A stretch of DNA of 64,000 nt, from positions 62,001 through 126,000 of the forward strand of contig JAQBPO010000042.1 of NCBI GenBank assembly GCA_028287465.1. Direction: 5' to 3'. Under the pieces are notes generated by a model. The model had not been told where the DNA came from and did no database searches. It saw nothing but the letters and a program-made list of their open reading frames with translations. Origin of the DNA: Fibrobacterota bacterium. GTDB lineage: Bacteria > Fibrobacterota > Fibrobacteria > UBA11236. The translations under genes were made by a program, and so were the position numbers. Shown here piece after piece: positions 51,708 to 60,454 of the stretch. Each line of letters opens with the position of its first letter. Positions within the stretch are counted from its first letter, which is position 1.

Positions 51708-53162
51708 TCAGAAGAAAAAGGCGAGCTTGCCCATGACATACCAGTCTTTCCAGGTCGCGAACGTCTCGTCATAGGTGGGGAACCACGGTTGCTGGGATCC
51801 GATCCGGAAATGATCGCTGGCCGCCTGGGCGCTGATCTTGACGTGCCCGGAGAGGACCTTGGACGCGTACAGGGACCATTTCCAATTGTCCGCGCGGACA
51901 TCGTAGGGAGCCATGGTGGAATCGGTCCGGTTATAGTTGGGCGATCGGGGGATCGGGCTCGAGAATTCCATCAGCTTCGCGTAATCCGGCATATAGGGGG
52001 AATTGAAATATTCCACCTCCAGGGAGAGATCGTCCAGGAGCTTGAAGGACGGGAGGTTGAACCCGAACATGACCGGGATGCGCTCGGCCACCTTCCGGTA
52101 GATGAGCTCATAGCTTTTGACGCCGATGACCGCGGCCTCGCCGTAGAGGACGAGTTCCCTGGGGCCCATTGCCCCCTCCAGGCCGCCGAACAGTTCCTTG
52201 GGGTCGAAGGCGAACCGGCCCATCAGCTTGACGCCTTTGTGCGAATACCATTCGCGCGCGATGCGGAGGCTGTCTTCCGGGGTGGCTCGGGCGGCCGGGG
52301 CCAGGACCGTGGTATCCTTGTCCAAGGCGTAGATCCGGTCCAGGCGGTTGGGAAGCCCGCCGGTCTGGATCAGGTCCGGATCGAAATAGGCCTCGGCAGG
52401 GGAGGTCGCGTCCCCTCTTACGGGCAGGGCATGATAGAAGTTGACACCGGCTCCCAGGTCCAGGACCTTTCCGAAGCGGTAGTCCCCCACGTAGATGAGG
52501 GAGAAGTCGTATTTCGGTTTCAGGTCCGTCTCGCTCACCAACAGGACGTCCTGGGTGAACGATTCCCCGAAGGAGCTGCGGACATGGGCTCCCAGCATGT
52601 TGGCGGATTGGACCATCTCCTTGGTCTCGAACCCCGATACCAGGACCTGCGGGTATACGGCCCCGCGGATCAGGTAGAGTCCCAGGTTCTTGATATTGTC
52701 GTCGTACTTGAAGGCGAATAGCCCGGTCGTCAGCGCGAAGGGCGAGCGCGTTCCCGTTCCCGAAGGATTCCAGGCCAGGCTGGCCATGTTCACGAAGGCG
52801 AAGTTCCCCAGCTTCACGCCCTTGAGGTGGCCCAGGTCCCGGTCGCCGACGGGATTATGGGCCTTGATGCCGCCCACTCCGAGGGATCCCTGCAGATTGG
52901 GGTTGAACCCGAACTCCATGTTGAACAGGGCGCCGGTATTCTCCAGGTAGTTCCCGGTATAGTCGTTGTTGCTCGTGACGGTATCGGAAGTGGCGATGAC
53001 GCGGCCCGCCTGCATCCAGCCTGCGCCATGGAAATCGACCTTGAAATCATTGGCGAATTGGGCGATGGCGGGAGCCAGGGCCAGGCCGGCCGCTATCGCG
53101 GATCGGGCGAGGATGCGGGACGTCATGCCTGCGATACCTTGGTTCGAGTCGGGCTTTTCCAT
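51708..53162 (-). CDS. Outer-membrane barrel, paralogue 3 (second of the tandem array)
   Basis: The product (484 residues from 53162) contains VAERIPVMFGFNLPSFKLLD, DLSLEVEYFNSPYMPDY and VKISAQAASDHFRIGSQ and ends WYVMGKLAFFF. The start is uncertain: GGAAGG lies 8 nt before the ATG at 53162; the ATG at 53126 gives a more ordinary signal peptide (ending APAIAQ); a TTG at 53186 would overlap the upstream stop. Strand pattern and terminal Phe indicate an outer-membrane barrel. No catalytic motif is visible. Confidence 0.87.
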   Translation of the reverse strand: MEKPDSNQGIAGMTSRILARSAIAAGLALAPAIAQFANDFKVDFHGAGWMQAGRVIATSDTVTSNNDYTGNYLENTGALFNMEFGFNPNLQGSLGVGGIKAHNPVGDRDLGHLKGVKLGNFAFVNMASLAWNPSGTGTRSPFALTTGLFAFKYDDNIKNLGLYLIRGAVYPQVLVSGFETKEMVQSANMLGAHVRSSFGESFTQDVLLVSETDLKPKYDFSLIYVGDYRFGKVLDLGAGVNFYHALPVRGDATSPAEAYFDPDLIQTGGLPNRLDRIYALDKDTTVLAPAARATPEDSLRIAREWYSHKGVKLMGRFAFDPKELFGGLEGAMGPRELVLYGEAAVIGVKSYELIYRKVAERIPVMFGFNLPSFKLLDDLSLEVEYFNSPYMPDYAKLMEFSSPIPRSPNYNRTDSTMAPYDVRADNWKWSLYASKVLSGHVKISAQAASDHFRIGSQQPWFPTYDETFATWKDWYVMGKLAFFF

Positions 53163-53182
53163 GGGTTCGGCCTTCCGAGGCT

Positions 53183-54718
53183 TCAAAACGTGAATCCGAT
53201 TTTCATCATGGCGTAATAGTCGCGCAATTCCGTGAACGCGCTTTCATAGCGCGTCGTGGCGCCCGAGGGGGAATCCTCCCATGGGCGGAAGTGGTCGTTG
53301 GCGACCTGGAAGCTCACCTTGACGTATTTCTGGAGGGTCTTGGACATGTAAAGGGACCACTTCCAATCGTCCTTGGTCATGTGCTCCACGTCCACGTCGG
53401 AAAAGGCGATGGTGGTATCGGATTCCAGGCGGCCCTGGGCGTCGGCCTTGCGATCGTATTCCTGGGAATGGTTGCTGACCGGGATGGGGGAGGTTTCCTT
53501 GACCAGCTTGAAGTAGTCGTCCCGGAACTTCGCGCCGTACCATTCCACTTCCATGGCGCAATCGTCGAGGAACCCCAAGGTGGGGATGTTGAATCCCAAC
53601 ATCACGGGGATGCGTTCGCCGATCTTTTCGTATACCCCCGGATAGTTCTTGGTGCCGATGACCGCCGCTTCCCCGTAGATCTTCCAGTCGTTCTCCCCGA
53701 AAGGGCCCCGGCCGAAGAGGAATTTCGGATCGATCGAGAAACGGCCCATCACCTTGGTCCCCCGGTGGGTGAGCACCGTGGTGTCGCGGCTGGACCAGAT
53801 GGCGGTGGTATCGTCTATCCCGGTGAAGGTGCCGTTGCTCGAATCCCGGCCCGCGGCATTCGGCTTCAAGGTGCCGTCGGCGTTGAAGGAAACGGTATCC
53901 GTCGCCACGTAGATGTATTTCTGCTGGTAGGGGTGGCGCACGGAAAGCGCGCTGCGGTTGTCCTTCCTGAAACCGGGATCGGTCAGGTTGGTCAATTCCG
54001 GTTTCATGGGGAGCAGGCGGTAGAAGTTCACGCCGAAGCCGAGGGTGAAGAGTCCCTTGACCTGGTATTGGGCCAGGTAGGCCAGGGAGAAATCGAACTG
54101 CGGAGGCAGGTCGGTCTCGCTCTTGAGGACCAGATCCTGGGTGAATCCGCCCAGGACGGATTTGATGTTGAAGCCCAGGGTATTGGCGATGGACGGATCG
54201 ATCTGGTTGGATTCGAACCCGGACATCAGGATTCCCGGGTAGACCGGGCCCCGGAGGAGGTACTCGCCCAGGTTGCGGACGTCCGGATTGTAGACGAAGG
54301 GGAAGAGCCCGAAGGTGCCTTTCAGCAAAGGGGCTTCCTTGGCGCCCAGGGTATAGGCGAACTTGGCCTGGGTGATGAACACCTTGTACCCGGTTTCGCT
54401 CTTGCGCTGGGTGGAATTGTAGACCCCGCCTTGCGGGTCCTGGGATTCATAGCCGCCCATCCCCATTGCCCCGTCCCAGTGCTCGCCGATATCGGCCAGG
54501 ACGGTGAATTGGGCGCCCGGATGGTGGATGTAGTTGCCGTTGTAATTGTACAGGCTCACCAGGGTGTCGCTGCTATGCATCACCCGGCCGAACCCGTACC
54601 AGCCTTTGCCGGACAGTTTCAGGCTGAGGCCATCCAGGGACGCCCCCCAGCACGCTTGGGCCAGGGCCGCGATCGTCGGCAGCATGCATAAGGCTTTCAG
54701 GGGTCTCGATGCCCTCAT
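53183..54718 (-). CDS. Outer-membrane barrel, paralogue 2 (first of the tandem array)
   Basis: The 511-residue protein has a signal peptide (ending ACWGA) and the family segments IGERIPVMLGFNIPTLGFLD, CAMEVEWYGAKFRDDYF and VKVSFQVANDHFRPWED, ending YYAMMKIGFTF. It carries the longest extracellular-type insertions of the four, around residues 240-310. GGAAAGGAAA lies upstream of the ATG. It begins the three-gene array after a terminator at 54785-54810, so the array should have its own promoter in 54719-54784, but I could not find a convincing one. Confidence 0.88.
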   Translation of the reverse strand: MRASRPLKALCMLPTIAALAQACWGASLDGLSLKLSGKGWYGFGRVMHSSDTLVSLYNYNGNYIHHPGAQFTVLADIGEHWDGAMGMGGYESQDPQGGVYNSTQRKSETGYKVFITQAKFAYTLGAKEAPLLKGTFGLFPFVYNPDVRNLGEYLLRGPVYPGILMSGFESNQIDPSIANTLGFNIKSVLGGFTQDLVLKSETDLPPQFDFSLAYLAQYQVKGLFTLGFGVNFYRLLPMKPELTNLTDPGFRKDNRSALSVRHPYQQKYIYVATDTVSFNADGTLKPNAAGRDSSNGTFTGIDDTTAIWSSRDTTVLTHRGTKVMGRFSIDPKFLFGRGPFGENDWKIYGEAAVIGTKNYPGVYEKIGERIPVMLGFNIPTLGFLDDCAMEVEWYGAKFRDDYFKLVKETSPIPVSNHSQEYDRKADAQGRLESDTTIAFSDVDVEHMTKDDWKWSLYMSKTLQKYVKVSFQVANDHFRPWEDSPSGATTRYESAFTELRDYYAMMKIGFTF

Positions 54719-54784
54719 GACTCGATTTCCTTTCCGAGGAATGGCGCAATGCGGGCGAAGGGGCTCGCATCGGGCGGCTTCGGG

Positions 54785-54810
54785 AAAAACCGGCCCCTTG
54801 CGGGGACCGG
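54785..54810 (-). terminator. Terminator after the DUF1080 gene
   Basis: On the minus strand CCGGTCCCC-GCAA-GGGGCCGG with one bulge is followed by TTTTT, 44 nt past the stop at 54854. A second hairpin (GGCCGCA/TGCGGCC, 54815-54831) lies between the stop and this element. Confidence 0.7.
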
Positions 54811-54853
54811 CATCGGCCGCATTATGCGGCCTGCATGGATTTCAATGCGGGTT

Positions 54854-55960
54854 CTAGAAGCGGACGGCTTTGCGGCTGTAGCTGCCCTTTTTGTCCGACA
54901 GGTTGACGAGATAGATGCCCTTGTTAAGGCCCTGGAACTCCTGCGAAAGGATGCCGTTCCGCCCGGCGCGGTTCGCCACCACGCGGCCATGCGCGTCCGA
55001 AAGGGTCATGCGGTAGTCGCCGTCCGCGTAGCCGCCCACCATGAGGGAGGAGCCGTCCGCGTTCCAGGCCGTCCGGAGCGAGGAGATGCGGGAGACGGGC
55101 GCCTTGATGGAAGCGGGGTTTCCGGGGTTGGCCGGGCAAAGGGGCTTGCCCGTGCCTGGGACCAGTTCGCGCACCTTCATCCATTGGTATTTGTTGGGGC
55201 CGCCCTTCCAGTCGCCGGTACCGGCATGGATCTGCAATCCGATATAGCCGGTTTCGGTAATCACGCTCTGGGTCGTGGTCTGGTAGTCGGTGACGGGATG
55301 GAGGGAATCCGTCATGTAGGCGGTGATATGCCCGGGTTCGCCCGTAACGCGTACGTGCATCATGTTGAATCCGTCCGCGTCCCAGATCTTGCTCCAATCG
55401 GCCATGTTCCATTTGGCGAGGCGGGCATCAATCTTGGTCTCGGTGGCCAGGCTGTAATAATCCTGGGAGGGGCCGTTCAGCCCTTCCGGCCAGATGCCGC
55501 CCAGGGTTCCGCCGGGCTGGTAGTCCAGCATGACCTGCCACGCCTGTCCCTTGCCGTTCGAGCGCATGAATATGCCGCCGTCGTTCTCCCATCCCGGGAA
55601 GAAGGAGACGCGCACTTCGACGTCCTTGTAACGGCGCATGGTGTAGAGGAGCCCGCCGCTGCCGCCGGGGTTCTGATCGGACCAGAGGATTTTCTGGCCG
55701 GCTTTTATCTTGCCCGCCGTTACCAGGGCCGGATCTTCGGCCACCCACCAATGGCCGCCGTCACCGTGCGAGGAATTGGAGATCCACCAGTATTTCTCGG
55801 CGCTCGCCGCGCTTCCGTCATAAACCGTAAGCCAGCCTTCGGAATCGTACAAGGCGCATTCGGAACCCGGATCCTTGAGGGGTTCGCGCAGGAACGCCCC
55901 GTAACTCATGGAAGCCATCAAGCCACCGGCAATCCAAACCGTTTTTTTGAAATCGAACAT
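54854..55960 (-). CDS. Secreted DUF1080 (3-keto-disaccharide hydrolase-like) protein
   Basis: The 368-residue protein has a signal peptide (ending SMSYGA) and a DUF1080/LamG-like sandwich (about 30-265): WWISNSSHGDGGHWWVAEDP, YKDVEVRVSFFPGWENDGGI, FMRSNGKGQAWQVMLDYQ and TGYIGLQIHAGTG. DUF1080 proteins are annotated as 3-keto-disaccharide hydrolases or glycan-binding domains. The C-terminal 80 residues fit the sorting-like module (RMTLSDAHGRVVANRAGR ... GIYLVNLSDKKG). It is divergent from a PQQ-type sugar dehydrogenase, which could provide 3-keto substrates. Both have box-type promoters. Confidence 0.88.
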   Translation of the reverse strand: MFDFKKTVWIAGGLMASMSYGAFLREPLKDPGSECALYDSEGWLTVYDGSAASAEKYWWISNSSHGDGGHWWVAEDPALVTAGKIKAGQKILWSDQNPGGSGGLLYTMRRYKDVEVRVSFFPGWENDGGIFMRSNGKGQAWQVMLDYQPGGTLGGIWPEGLNGPSQDYYSLATETKIDARLAKWNMADWSKIWDADGFNMMHVRVTGEPGHITAYMTDSLHPVTDYQTTTQSVITETGYIGLQIHAGTGDWKGGPNKYQWMKVRELVPGTGKPLCPANPGNPASIKAPVSRISSLRTAWNADGSSLMVGGYADGDYRMTLSDAHGRVVANRAGRNGILSQEFQGLNKGIYLVNLSDKKGSYSRKAVRF

Positions 55961-56044
55961 AAGTCGCCCCCTTAAAATCAGAATGATTCCCCACCCCTCC
56001 CGGTCCGCGGCACGTCGACCATCGAAATCCGGTACTCCGCAACA

Positions 56045-56109
56045 AAATTATCGCGAACCGCCGGATTAGGATTTCCCAATCCCGGAATTCCATGGGCCAT
56101 TTTGGCCCC
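56045..56109 (-). promoter_or_regulatory. Box-type promoter of the DUF1080 gene
   Basis: On the minus strand GGGGCCAAAATGGCCC (56109-56094) is followed after 43 nt by TAATTT (56050-56045) within GATAATTTTG. Start near 56038, leader about 78 nt. Confidence 0.55.
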
Positions 56110-56216
56110 ACCCCGGAAAAACCCCGACCGCTTCCGCCGGGACGGGAGGGAAAGTACCGGTAACGCTAGGGTTACCCGAACCCGGTCCCGCAGGGGTTTG
56201 GGGGCTTGCGCCCCTT

Positions 56217-56281
56217 GGGGTCCCTTTGCCCCCGGGAGCCCTGGATTTCCCTACCCGGATTGTACTACAGTGCGATAAAAT
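56217..56281 (+). promoter_or_regulatory. Box-type promoter of the sugar dehydrogenase gene
   Basis: GGGGTCCCTTTGCCCC (56217-56232) is followed after 43 nt by TAAAAT (56276-56281). Start near 56288, leader 48 nt. This box was found at the distance predicted from the -10 element. Confidence 0.55.
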
Positions 56282-56335
56282 GATCGCGTGGGGAATACGC
56301 TCCGTAGGGGCTTCCGGTTTTTGAGGGAGAAAATC

Positions 56336-57946
56336 ATGCGTTTACATAACGGGGCCGCGCCCCTTACCAATACGTCCATAAAAACCCTAATCCTGTCGGC
56401 GGGCCTGGCGATGGCGGGGGCGGCGCATGCGCAGCTCAACCATGGCTGCCCGGCGGTAGCGAATACGGATTTCAAGCTGACCACGGTGGTGGCGCGTTCC
56501 GCCGGCATCGATGAGCCAATCAAGATGACCTTCGACATGGACGCCCAGGGCAACGTCGACATCTATTGGGTGGAGCGCCTGGGAAAGGTCAAGAAATACG
56601 CGGCCGCGACCAAGGCCGTGACCACCATAGCCACCCTGAACTACGCCGTGGGCGATTACGAGGGCGGGGTAACCGGCATCGCCCTGGACCCCTCCTTCAA
56701 GACCAACCGCATGATGTACATCTATTACAGCATGGGCAAGGAGGGCGCCTATCACTTCCGGGTTTCCCGGTTCCAGCTGAATTCCGCGAACGTCATCGAT
56801 ATGGCGTCCGAACGCGTCATCATCCAGATCCCGGCGAGCTACAGCCGCATGCACACCGGCGGCGCGATGCTGTTCGACGAGCAGGCGAACCTGTACATCA
56901 CGACGGGCGAGAACCAGAGCGGCGAAGAAGGCCCTCCCAATACGAATGACCTGCGCGGGAAGATCCTCCGCATCCATCCCATCCCTTTCGCGGCGACGGA
57001 TAATCCCGTCACGGGCCTGGGCACCACCTACACGGTTCCGGACGGGAACCTGTTCCCCAAGGGCATGGAAAAGACCCGGCCGGAAATCTACGTCATGGGG
57101 ACGCGCAATCCGTATTCCCTGACCATGGATCCGGTCCGCAAGGTGATTACCTGGGGCGATATCGGTCCCGACGGCAAAGGCGTCACGGAGGAACATAACC
57201 TGACCGGCAAGCCGGGCAATTTCGGGTACCCGTATTTCGCGGGCAACAACATCCTATTGGCCGGCACGGGAACCGCGGCCGCTCCCGTAAACAACAATAC
57301 CAAGGGCGCGGGCCTGGTCAACCTCCCGCCGGCCCAGCCCGCCATCAACTCCTATATCCAGGAAGCCGCCATCACCGGCCCCATCTACCGGTACGACGGC
57401 CATTCCAAATCGACGGTCAAGCTGCCGCCCCATTTCGACGGCGCCTGGTTCGTGACGGATTTCCAGACCGGGTACATGGACACCATCTCCCTGAACAAGG
57501 AAGGCACGGCGAAGACGGCCCAGAACAGGATCTTCTCCACCATGCATTTCGATCGCCCGATCGACCTCCAGGTGGGCCCGGACGGCGCCCTCTACATCAT
57601 GAATTACGCGGGATGGTTCGGACCGGCCACGACCACGGGCATCCAGCGCATCGAGTATTCCGGCACCTGCCGCCCGGAACTGGCGACGGCCTTGGCGGAG
57701 GCTCCTTCCCTGGCCAAGGCCTTAGTGACGTCCCGAGGCTCCATCCTGGACGTGGCGGGCGCGAACGGCGCCTACGCTCTGGAGATCGGCGACCTGCAGG
57801 GTCGGACCCTGGCGGAATACCATGGCTCCGGCGACCGGAGTTTCGACCTCACGGGCCTGATCGGGAACCGTACCGGCCTCTATACGGCCAAGCTGGTGTC
57901 CGGAGGAGCGACCTCCATGCATAGGGTCCTGTTGGGAGCCCGCTGA
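56336..57946 (+). CDS. Secreted PQQ-dependent sugar dehydrogenase-like protein
   Basis: The 536-residue protein has a signal peptide (ending GAAHAQ) and a six-bladed propeller of the glucose/sorbosone dehydrogenase family: EGGVTGIALDPSFKTNRMMY, YSRMHTGGAMLFDEQANLYI, TTGENQSGEEGPPNTNDLRG, IYVMGTRNPYSLTMDP and LQVGPDGALYIMNY. The MHTGGAM and GTRNPYS segments match the quinone/calcium-site regions of the family. The C-terminal 80 residues are sorting-like (LEIGDLQGRTLAEYHGSG ... GLYTAKLVSGG). It should oxidise sugars outside the cytoplasm. AGGGAG lies 6 nt before the ATG. Its neighbours DUF1080 and ThuA fit a keto-sugar pathway. Confidence 0.9.
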   Translation: MRLHNGAAPLTNTSIKTLILSAGLAMAGAAHAQLNHGCPAVANTDFKLTTVVARSAGIDEPIKMTFDMDAQGNVDIYWVERLGKVKKYAAATKAVTTIATLNYAVGDYEGGVTGIALDPSFKTNRMMYIYYSMGKEGAYHFRVSRFQLNSANVIDMASERVIIQIPASYSRMHTGGAMLFDEQANLYITTGENQSGEEGPPNTNDLRGKILRIHPIPFAATDNPVTGLGTTYTVPDGNLFPKGMEKTRPEIYVMGTRNPYSLTMDPVRKVITWGDIGPDGKGVTEEHNLTGKPGNFGYPYFAGNNILLAGTGTAAAPVNNNTKGAGLVNLPPAQPAINSYIQEAAITGPIYRYDGHSKSTVKLPPHFDGAWFVTDFQTGYMDTISLNKEGTAKTAQNRIFSTMHFDRPIDLQVGPDGALYIMNYAGWFGPATTTGIQRIEYSGTCRPELATALAEAPSLAKALVTSRGSILDVAGANGAYALEIGDLQGRTLAEYHGSGDRSFDLTGLIGNRTGLYTAKLVSGGATSMHRVLLGAR

Positions 57947-57984
57947 GGCCATCGCCGGACGCGGAGCCGGCAAGGGTTGAACGG

Positions 57985-58013
57985 AAAAGGAACGCCCTCA
58001 GGGCGTTCCTTTT
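57985..58013. terminator. Bidirectional terminator
   Basis: AAAAGGAACGCCC and GGGCGTTCCTTTT pair perfectly over 13 bp around a 3-nt loop. With A-run and T-run on opposite sides it can stop both convergent genes (ends at 57946 and 58051). Confidence 0.85.
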
Positions 58014-58050
58014 TGATTTCTTCCGGCGGTAAGCGAGGGTAGGGAACCGG

Positions 58051-59601
58051 TCAGTCGGAAAGGATGCGGAGCTTCCCCATCGCATCGCGATAGGCGGAAA
58101 GGGAAGGCCGGTCGGCCTTCGATGCCTGTCCGTCCTCATTTCCCGCCGGGTTCCGCAGGAAGTACCACCCGTTTTCGAACCGCTGGGCGGGCGCGCCCGC
58201 CCGCCGGGCCATGCCGGCAGGGGCGCGGACGGCGATAGGAGTCTTGTTGGCTTCCAGGGGGACTTTCACGATCACGCCCTTGGGTACCGCTAAGGTGATT
58301 TCCAGGGCGGCGGCCCCGGGGATCGCGCCTGCGGAGGTGAATTCGATCTCGACCGGGATGGCGCTTCCGGGCCTGACCAGGGAAGGGAAGGCGGGGGAGG
58401 CCTTGAGGCGGAAAGCCGGGTCCCCGGTAACCTGCATGCTACCGATGAGGACTCCCTGGGTTCCGGAAACGTGCTTGAGGGACATGGCCCGGACGCTCTT
58501 CGCGCCGGAAGCGGCCATCCCCAGATTGAAGGGCGATTCCGCGGAGGCTATCTGCCCGGCCACGAGGGCCTCGCCCTCGGGGGGCAGGGAATCGGCCATG
58601 AAAAAGACCTCAATGTCCTGCAATACCGGGGTGCCGCCGGAACCGCCCGAACCGGAGGCCAGGTAGATGCCCCCGTTGTTGAGCACGCCTCCCAGTACCT
58701 GCCGCCCCGTATTCAAGGGAGCCAGGGCCCGCCAGGCATTGGTCTGGGTATTGAAGGCATGGGTCTCCTTATGGGCCAGCAGGCCGTTGGAAACGCTCCC
58801 TCCGCCCGCGACGATGATCTCCTGCCCCAAGGTGATGAGGACGGATCCGCTCCGCTTCAGGGGATGATCGCTCTCCGCGGGCAGGGTCGACCAGGCTCCC
58901 GTGGCGAAGTCGAATACGTCCACCTTTTCCAGGGTGGCGAAGATGTCCACGGTGGCCTTGTCCGGTTTGTAGTTGGAACGGCGCCCCCCAAGGGCATAAA
59001 GCTTCCCGTTTGCGACGGCGGTCTGGAAATGATCGCGTTCGCGCGGCGCGTCCGGCAGGGCCTTCCATTCGCCGGTGGCGGGATCGTATTCGTCGAGCCA
59101 CGGGACCCAGCCCGCGGAATGCCCGTCCTTGATGCCCAAGGCCACGTAGATCTTGTCCTGGTACACCGCAACGCCGGCCGAACCGCGCAAGCGGGCCGGG
59201 GGGATGGTCATGCCCTTTATCCAGGTATCCGTCAGGGGGTCGAAGATGTACATGCTCGGCACGGGAATCTCATGGGGATAGCCGCCGTTGAAGGCGCAGA
59301 TCACGTAGACGAGGCCGTGGAGGGAAAGCGCCTGGAAATGGTTGAGCTCCACCGGGGTATTGGCCATGTTGCGCCAGGCCTTGGTGGCCGGGGAGTATTC
59401 CTGGACCGGCGAAATGCCGCGGCCCCCTATCAGGTAGAACTTGCCTCCGGCCTGGGCGAACGAGCATTCTTCGCGGCCGATGGGTTTGCCGGTCTGGCCC
59501 ACCACGGACCATTTCCCGGTCTGCGCCCGGATCGACGGGACCAGGGCCATGGCCATCAATAGGACCAGGGCGGGTTTCAACGCGTTGCGATCGGACATCA
59601 T
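58051..59601 (-). CDS. Secreted Kelch-repeat protein
   Basis: The 516-residue protein has a signal peptide (ending SIRAQ) and Kelch blades over residues 30-325 (GGKFYLIGGRGISPVQEYSP, NGKLYALGGRRSNY, QEIIVAGGGSVSNGLLAHKE), each with the GG pair and the following Tyr/Trp. Residues 340-450 form an Ig-like domain (LKHVSGTQGVLIGSMQVTG). The C-terminus does not fit the sorting-like module of its neighbours. It is probably a carbohydrate-binding or galactose-oxidase-like surface protein; oxidase copper ligands were not seen. GAGGGG precedes the ATG. It lies 96 nt downstream of the F5/8C gene with no terminator between, so they may be co-transcribed. Confidence 0.88.
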   Translation of the reverse strand: MMSDRNALKPALVLLMAMALVPSIRAQTGKWSVVGQTGKPIGREECSFAQAGGKFYLIGGRGISPVQEYSPATKAWRNMANTPVELNHFQALSLHGLVYVICAFNGGYPHEIPVPSMYIFDPLTDTWIKGMTIPPARLRGSAGVAVYQDKIYVALGIKDGHSAGWVPWLDEYDPATGEWKALPDAPRERDHFQTAVANGKLYALGGRRSNYKPDKATVDIFATLEKVDVFDFATGAWSTLPAESDHPLKRSGSVLITLGQEIIVAGGGSVSNGLLAHKETHAFNTQTNAWRALAPLNTGRQVLGGVLNNGGIYLASGSGGSGGTPVLQDIEVFFMADSLPPEGEALVAGQIASAESPFNLGMAASGAKSVRAMSLKHVSGTQGVLIGSMQVTGDPAFRLKASPAFPSLVRPGSAIPVEIEFTSAGAIPGAAALEITLAVPKGVIVKVPLEANKTPIAVRAPAGMARRAGAPAQRFENGWYFLRNPAGNEDGQASKADRPSLSAYRDAMGKLRILSD

Positions 59602-59697
59602 ATTCCCCTCTCGATCAGGATCGGCGCTCCGCGGCCCCGGGCGGCCGATTGCCTGGCCTTACCGGTGCGGGATTCGCCGGGATTTCTTCCCCGGCCC

Positions 59698-60375
59698 CTA
59701 AGGTAAAAATCGATCCGGGAGGAATCTTCCCGTCAGGGAAAAATCCCCGCCTGCCCGGAACCGGGATCCGGGCTTGGGTGCGGCGGTACGGGGCCGGAGC
59801 GCGGCATGGGATTGGAGGACAGCGGGGCCTTCGGTGCCGTAGGCCTCGAATTCCATGATGGAATAGCCGAACTCGAAAAGGCGCTTATAGCAGCGGACCC
59901 GGAGGAACCGGGTCTCCACGGGATCGAGCTTGATGAAACTGAGGCACATGTCCACCGGCCTGGGCTGGTATTGGAGGGTGGTGTCCGTGAAGAGGGTGGA
60001 CCATCTGGAATCGTCGTAGGAAGGCGTATCCACCGCCGGTTTCCAGGCCTGGATGGAATAGCGCTTGGCCCCGGAATGCTCCCAGTAGATGGCGATGGAG
60101 TCGACGGTGTATTTCCTGCCGAGATCCACGAGGAACCAGGCGGAATCCTTGTTCTTGTCGGTGCCGTAGTTGCTTCCCCATCGGGAGCCCTGGGTTTTGG
60201 GGCCGTCCACGGCCTTGTCCGGCGTGAGCATGCCTTCCACGCTGGAGGCCTTGCAGACCTTGTTCAATGCGATGTTGGGCCGCGCCGCCCAGGCGGAAGG
60301 CATCCAGCCCGGGTTCAGGACCATGGACAAGGCGAGGATGGCGGCGAGCCGGGTGGCTGGAGGCATCGGGATCAT
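59698..60375 (-). CDS. Secreted F5/8 type C (CBM32-like) protein
   Basis: The 225-residue protein has a signal peptide (ending SAWA) and one discoidin/CBM32-type domain: NIALNKVCKASSVEGMLTPD, KAVDGPKTQGSRWGSNYGTD, DSAWFLVDLGRKYTVDSIAI and a closing FLRVRCYKRLFEFGYSIMEF. Such domains bind galactosides or other glycans. The 40-residue tail is rich in Arg and Pro, recalling the basic C-termini of Fibrobacter surface enzymes. AAAAGGAG lies 5 nt before the ATG, directly joined to a terminator hairpin that could act as an attenuator. Confidence 0.88.
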   Translation of the reverse strand: MIPMPPATRLAAILALSMVLNPGWMPSAWAARPNIALNKVCKASSVEGMLTPDKAVDGPKTQGSRWGSNYGTDKNKDSAWFLVDLGRKYTVDSIAIYWEHSGAKRYSIQAWKPAVDTPSYDDSRWSTLFTDTTLQYQPRPVDMCLSFIKLDPVETRFLRVRCYKRLFEFGYSIMEFEAYGTEGPAVLQSHAALRPRTAAPKPGSRFRAGGDFSLTGRFLPDRFLP

Positions 60376-60389
60376 GGGGGCTCCTTTTG

Positions 60390-60422
60390 AAAAAAAAGGA
60401 GACGCGGACCAGGGGGTCCGCG
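60390..60422 (-). terminator. Terminator joined to the next ribosome site
   Basis: On the minus strand CGCGGACC-CCCT-GGTCCGCG is followed by a run ending in eight T. It should end the ThuA transcript. The T-run leads within a few bases into the AAAAGGAG of the next gene, so read-through would be needed for co-expression. Confidence 0.75.
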
Positions 60423-60454
60423 CCTCGCATCCGTACCGTTCCGTTACGATCCTT

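Larger units (their letters stand above)
55961..56335. other. 375-nt divergent regulatory region
   Basis: This gap holds two box-type promoters back to back (56045-56109 minus, 56217-56281 plus) and, between them, a perfect GGTAAC-GCTAGG-GTTACC inverted repeat (56159-56176). No gene is visible. Confidence 0.6.
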
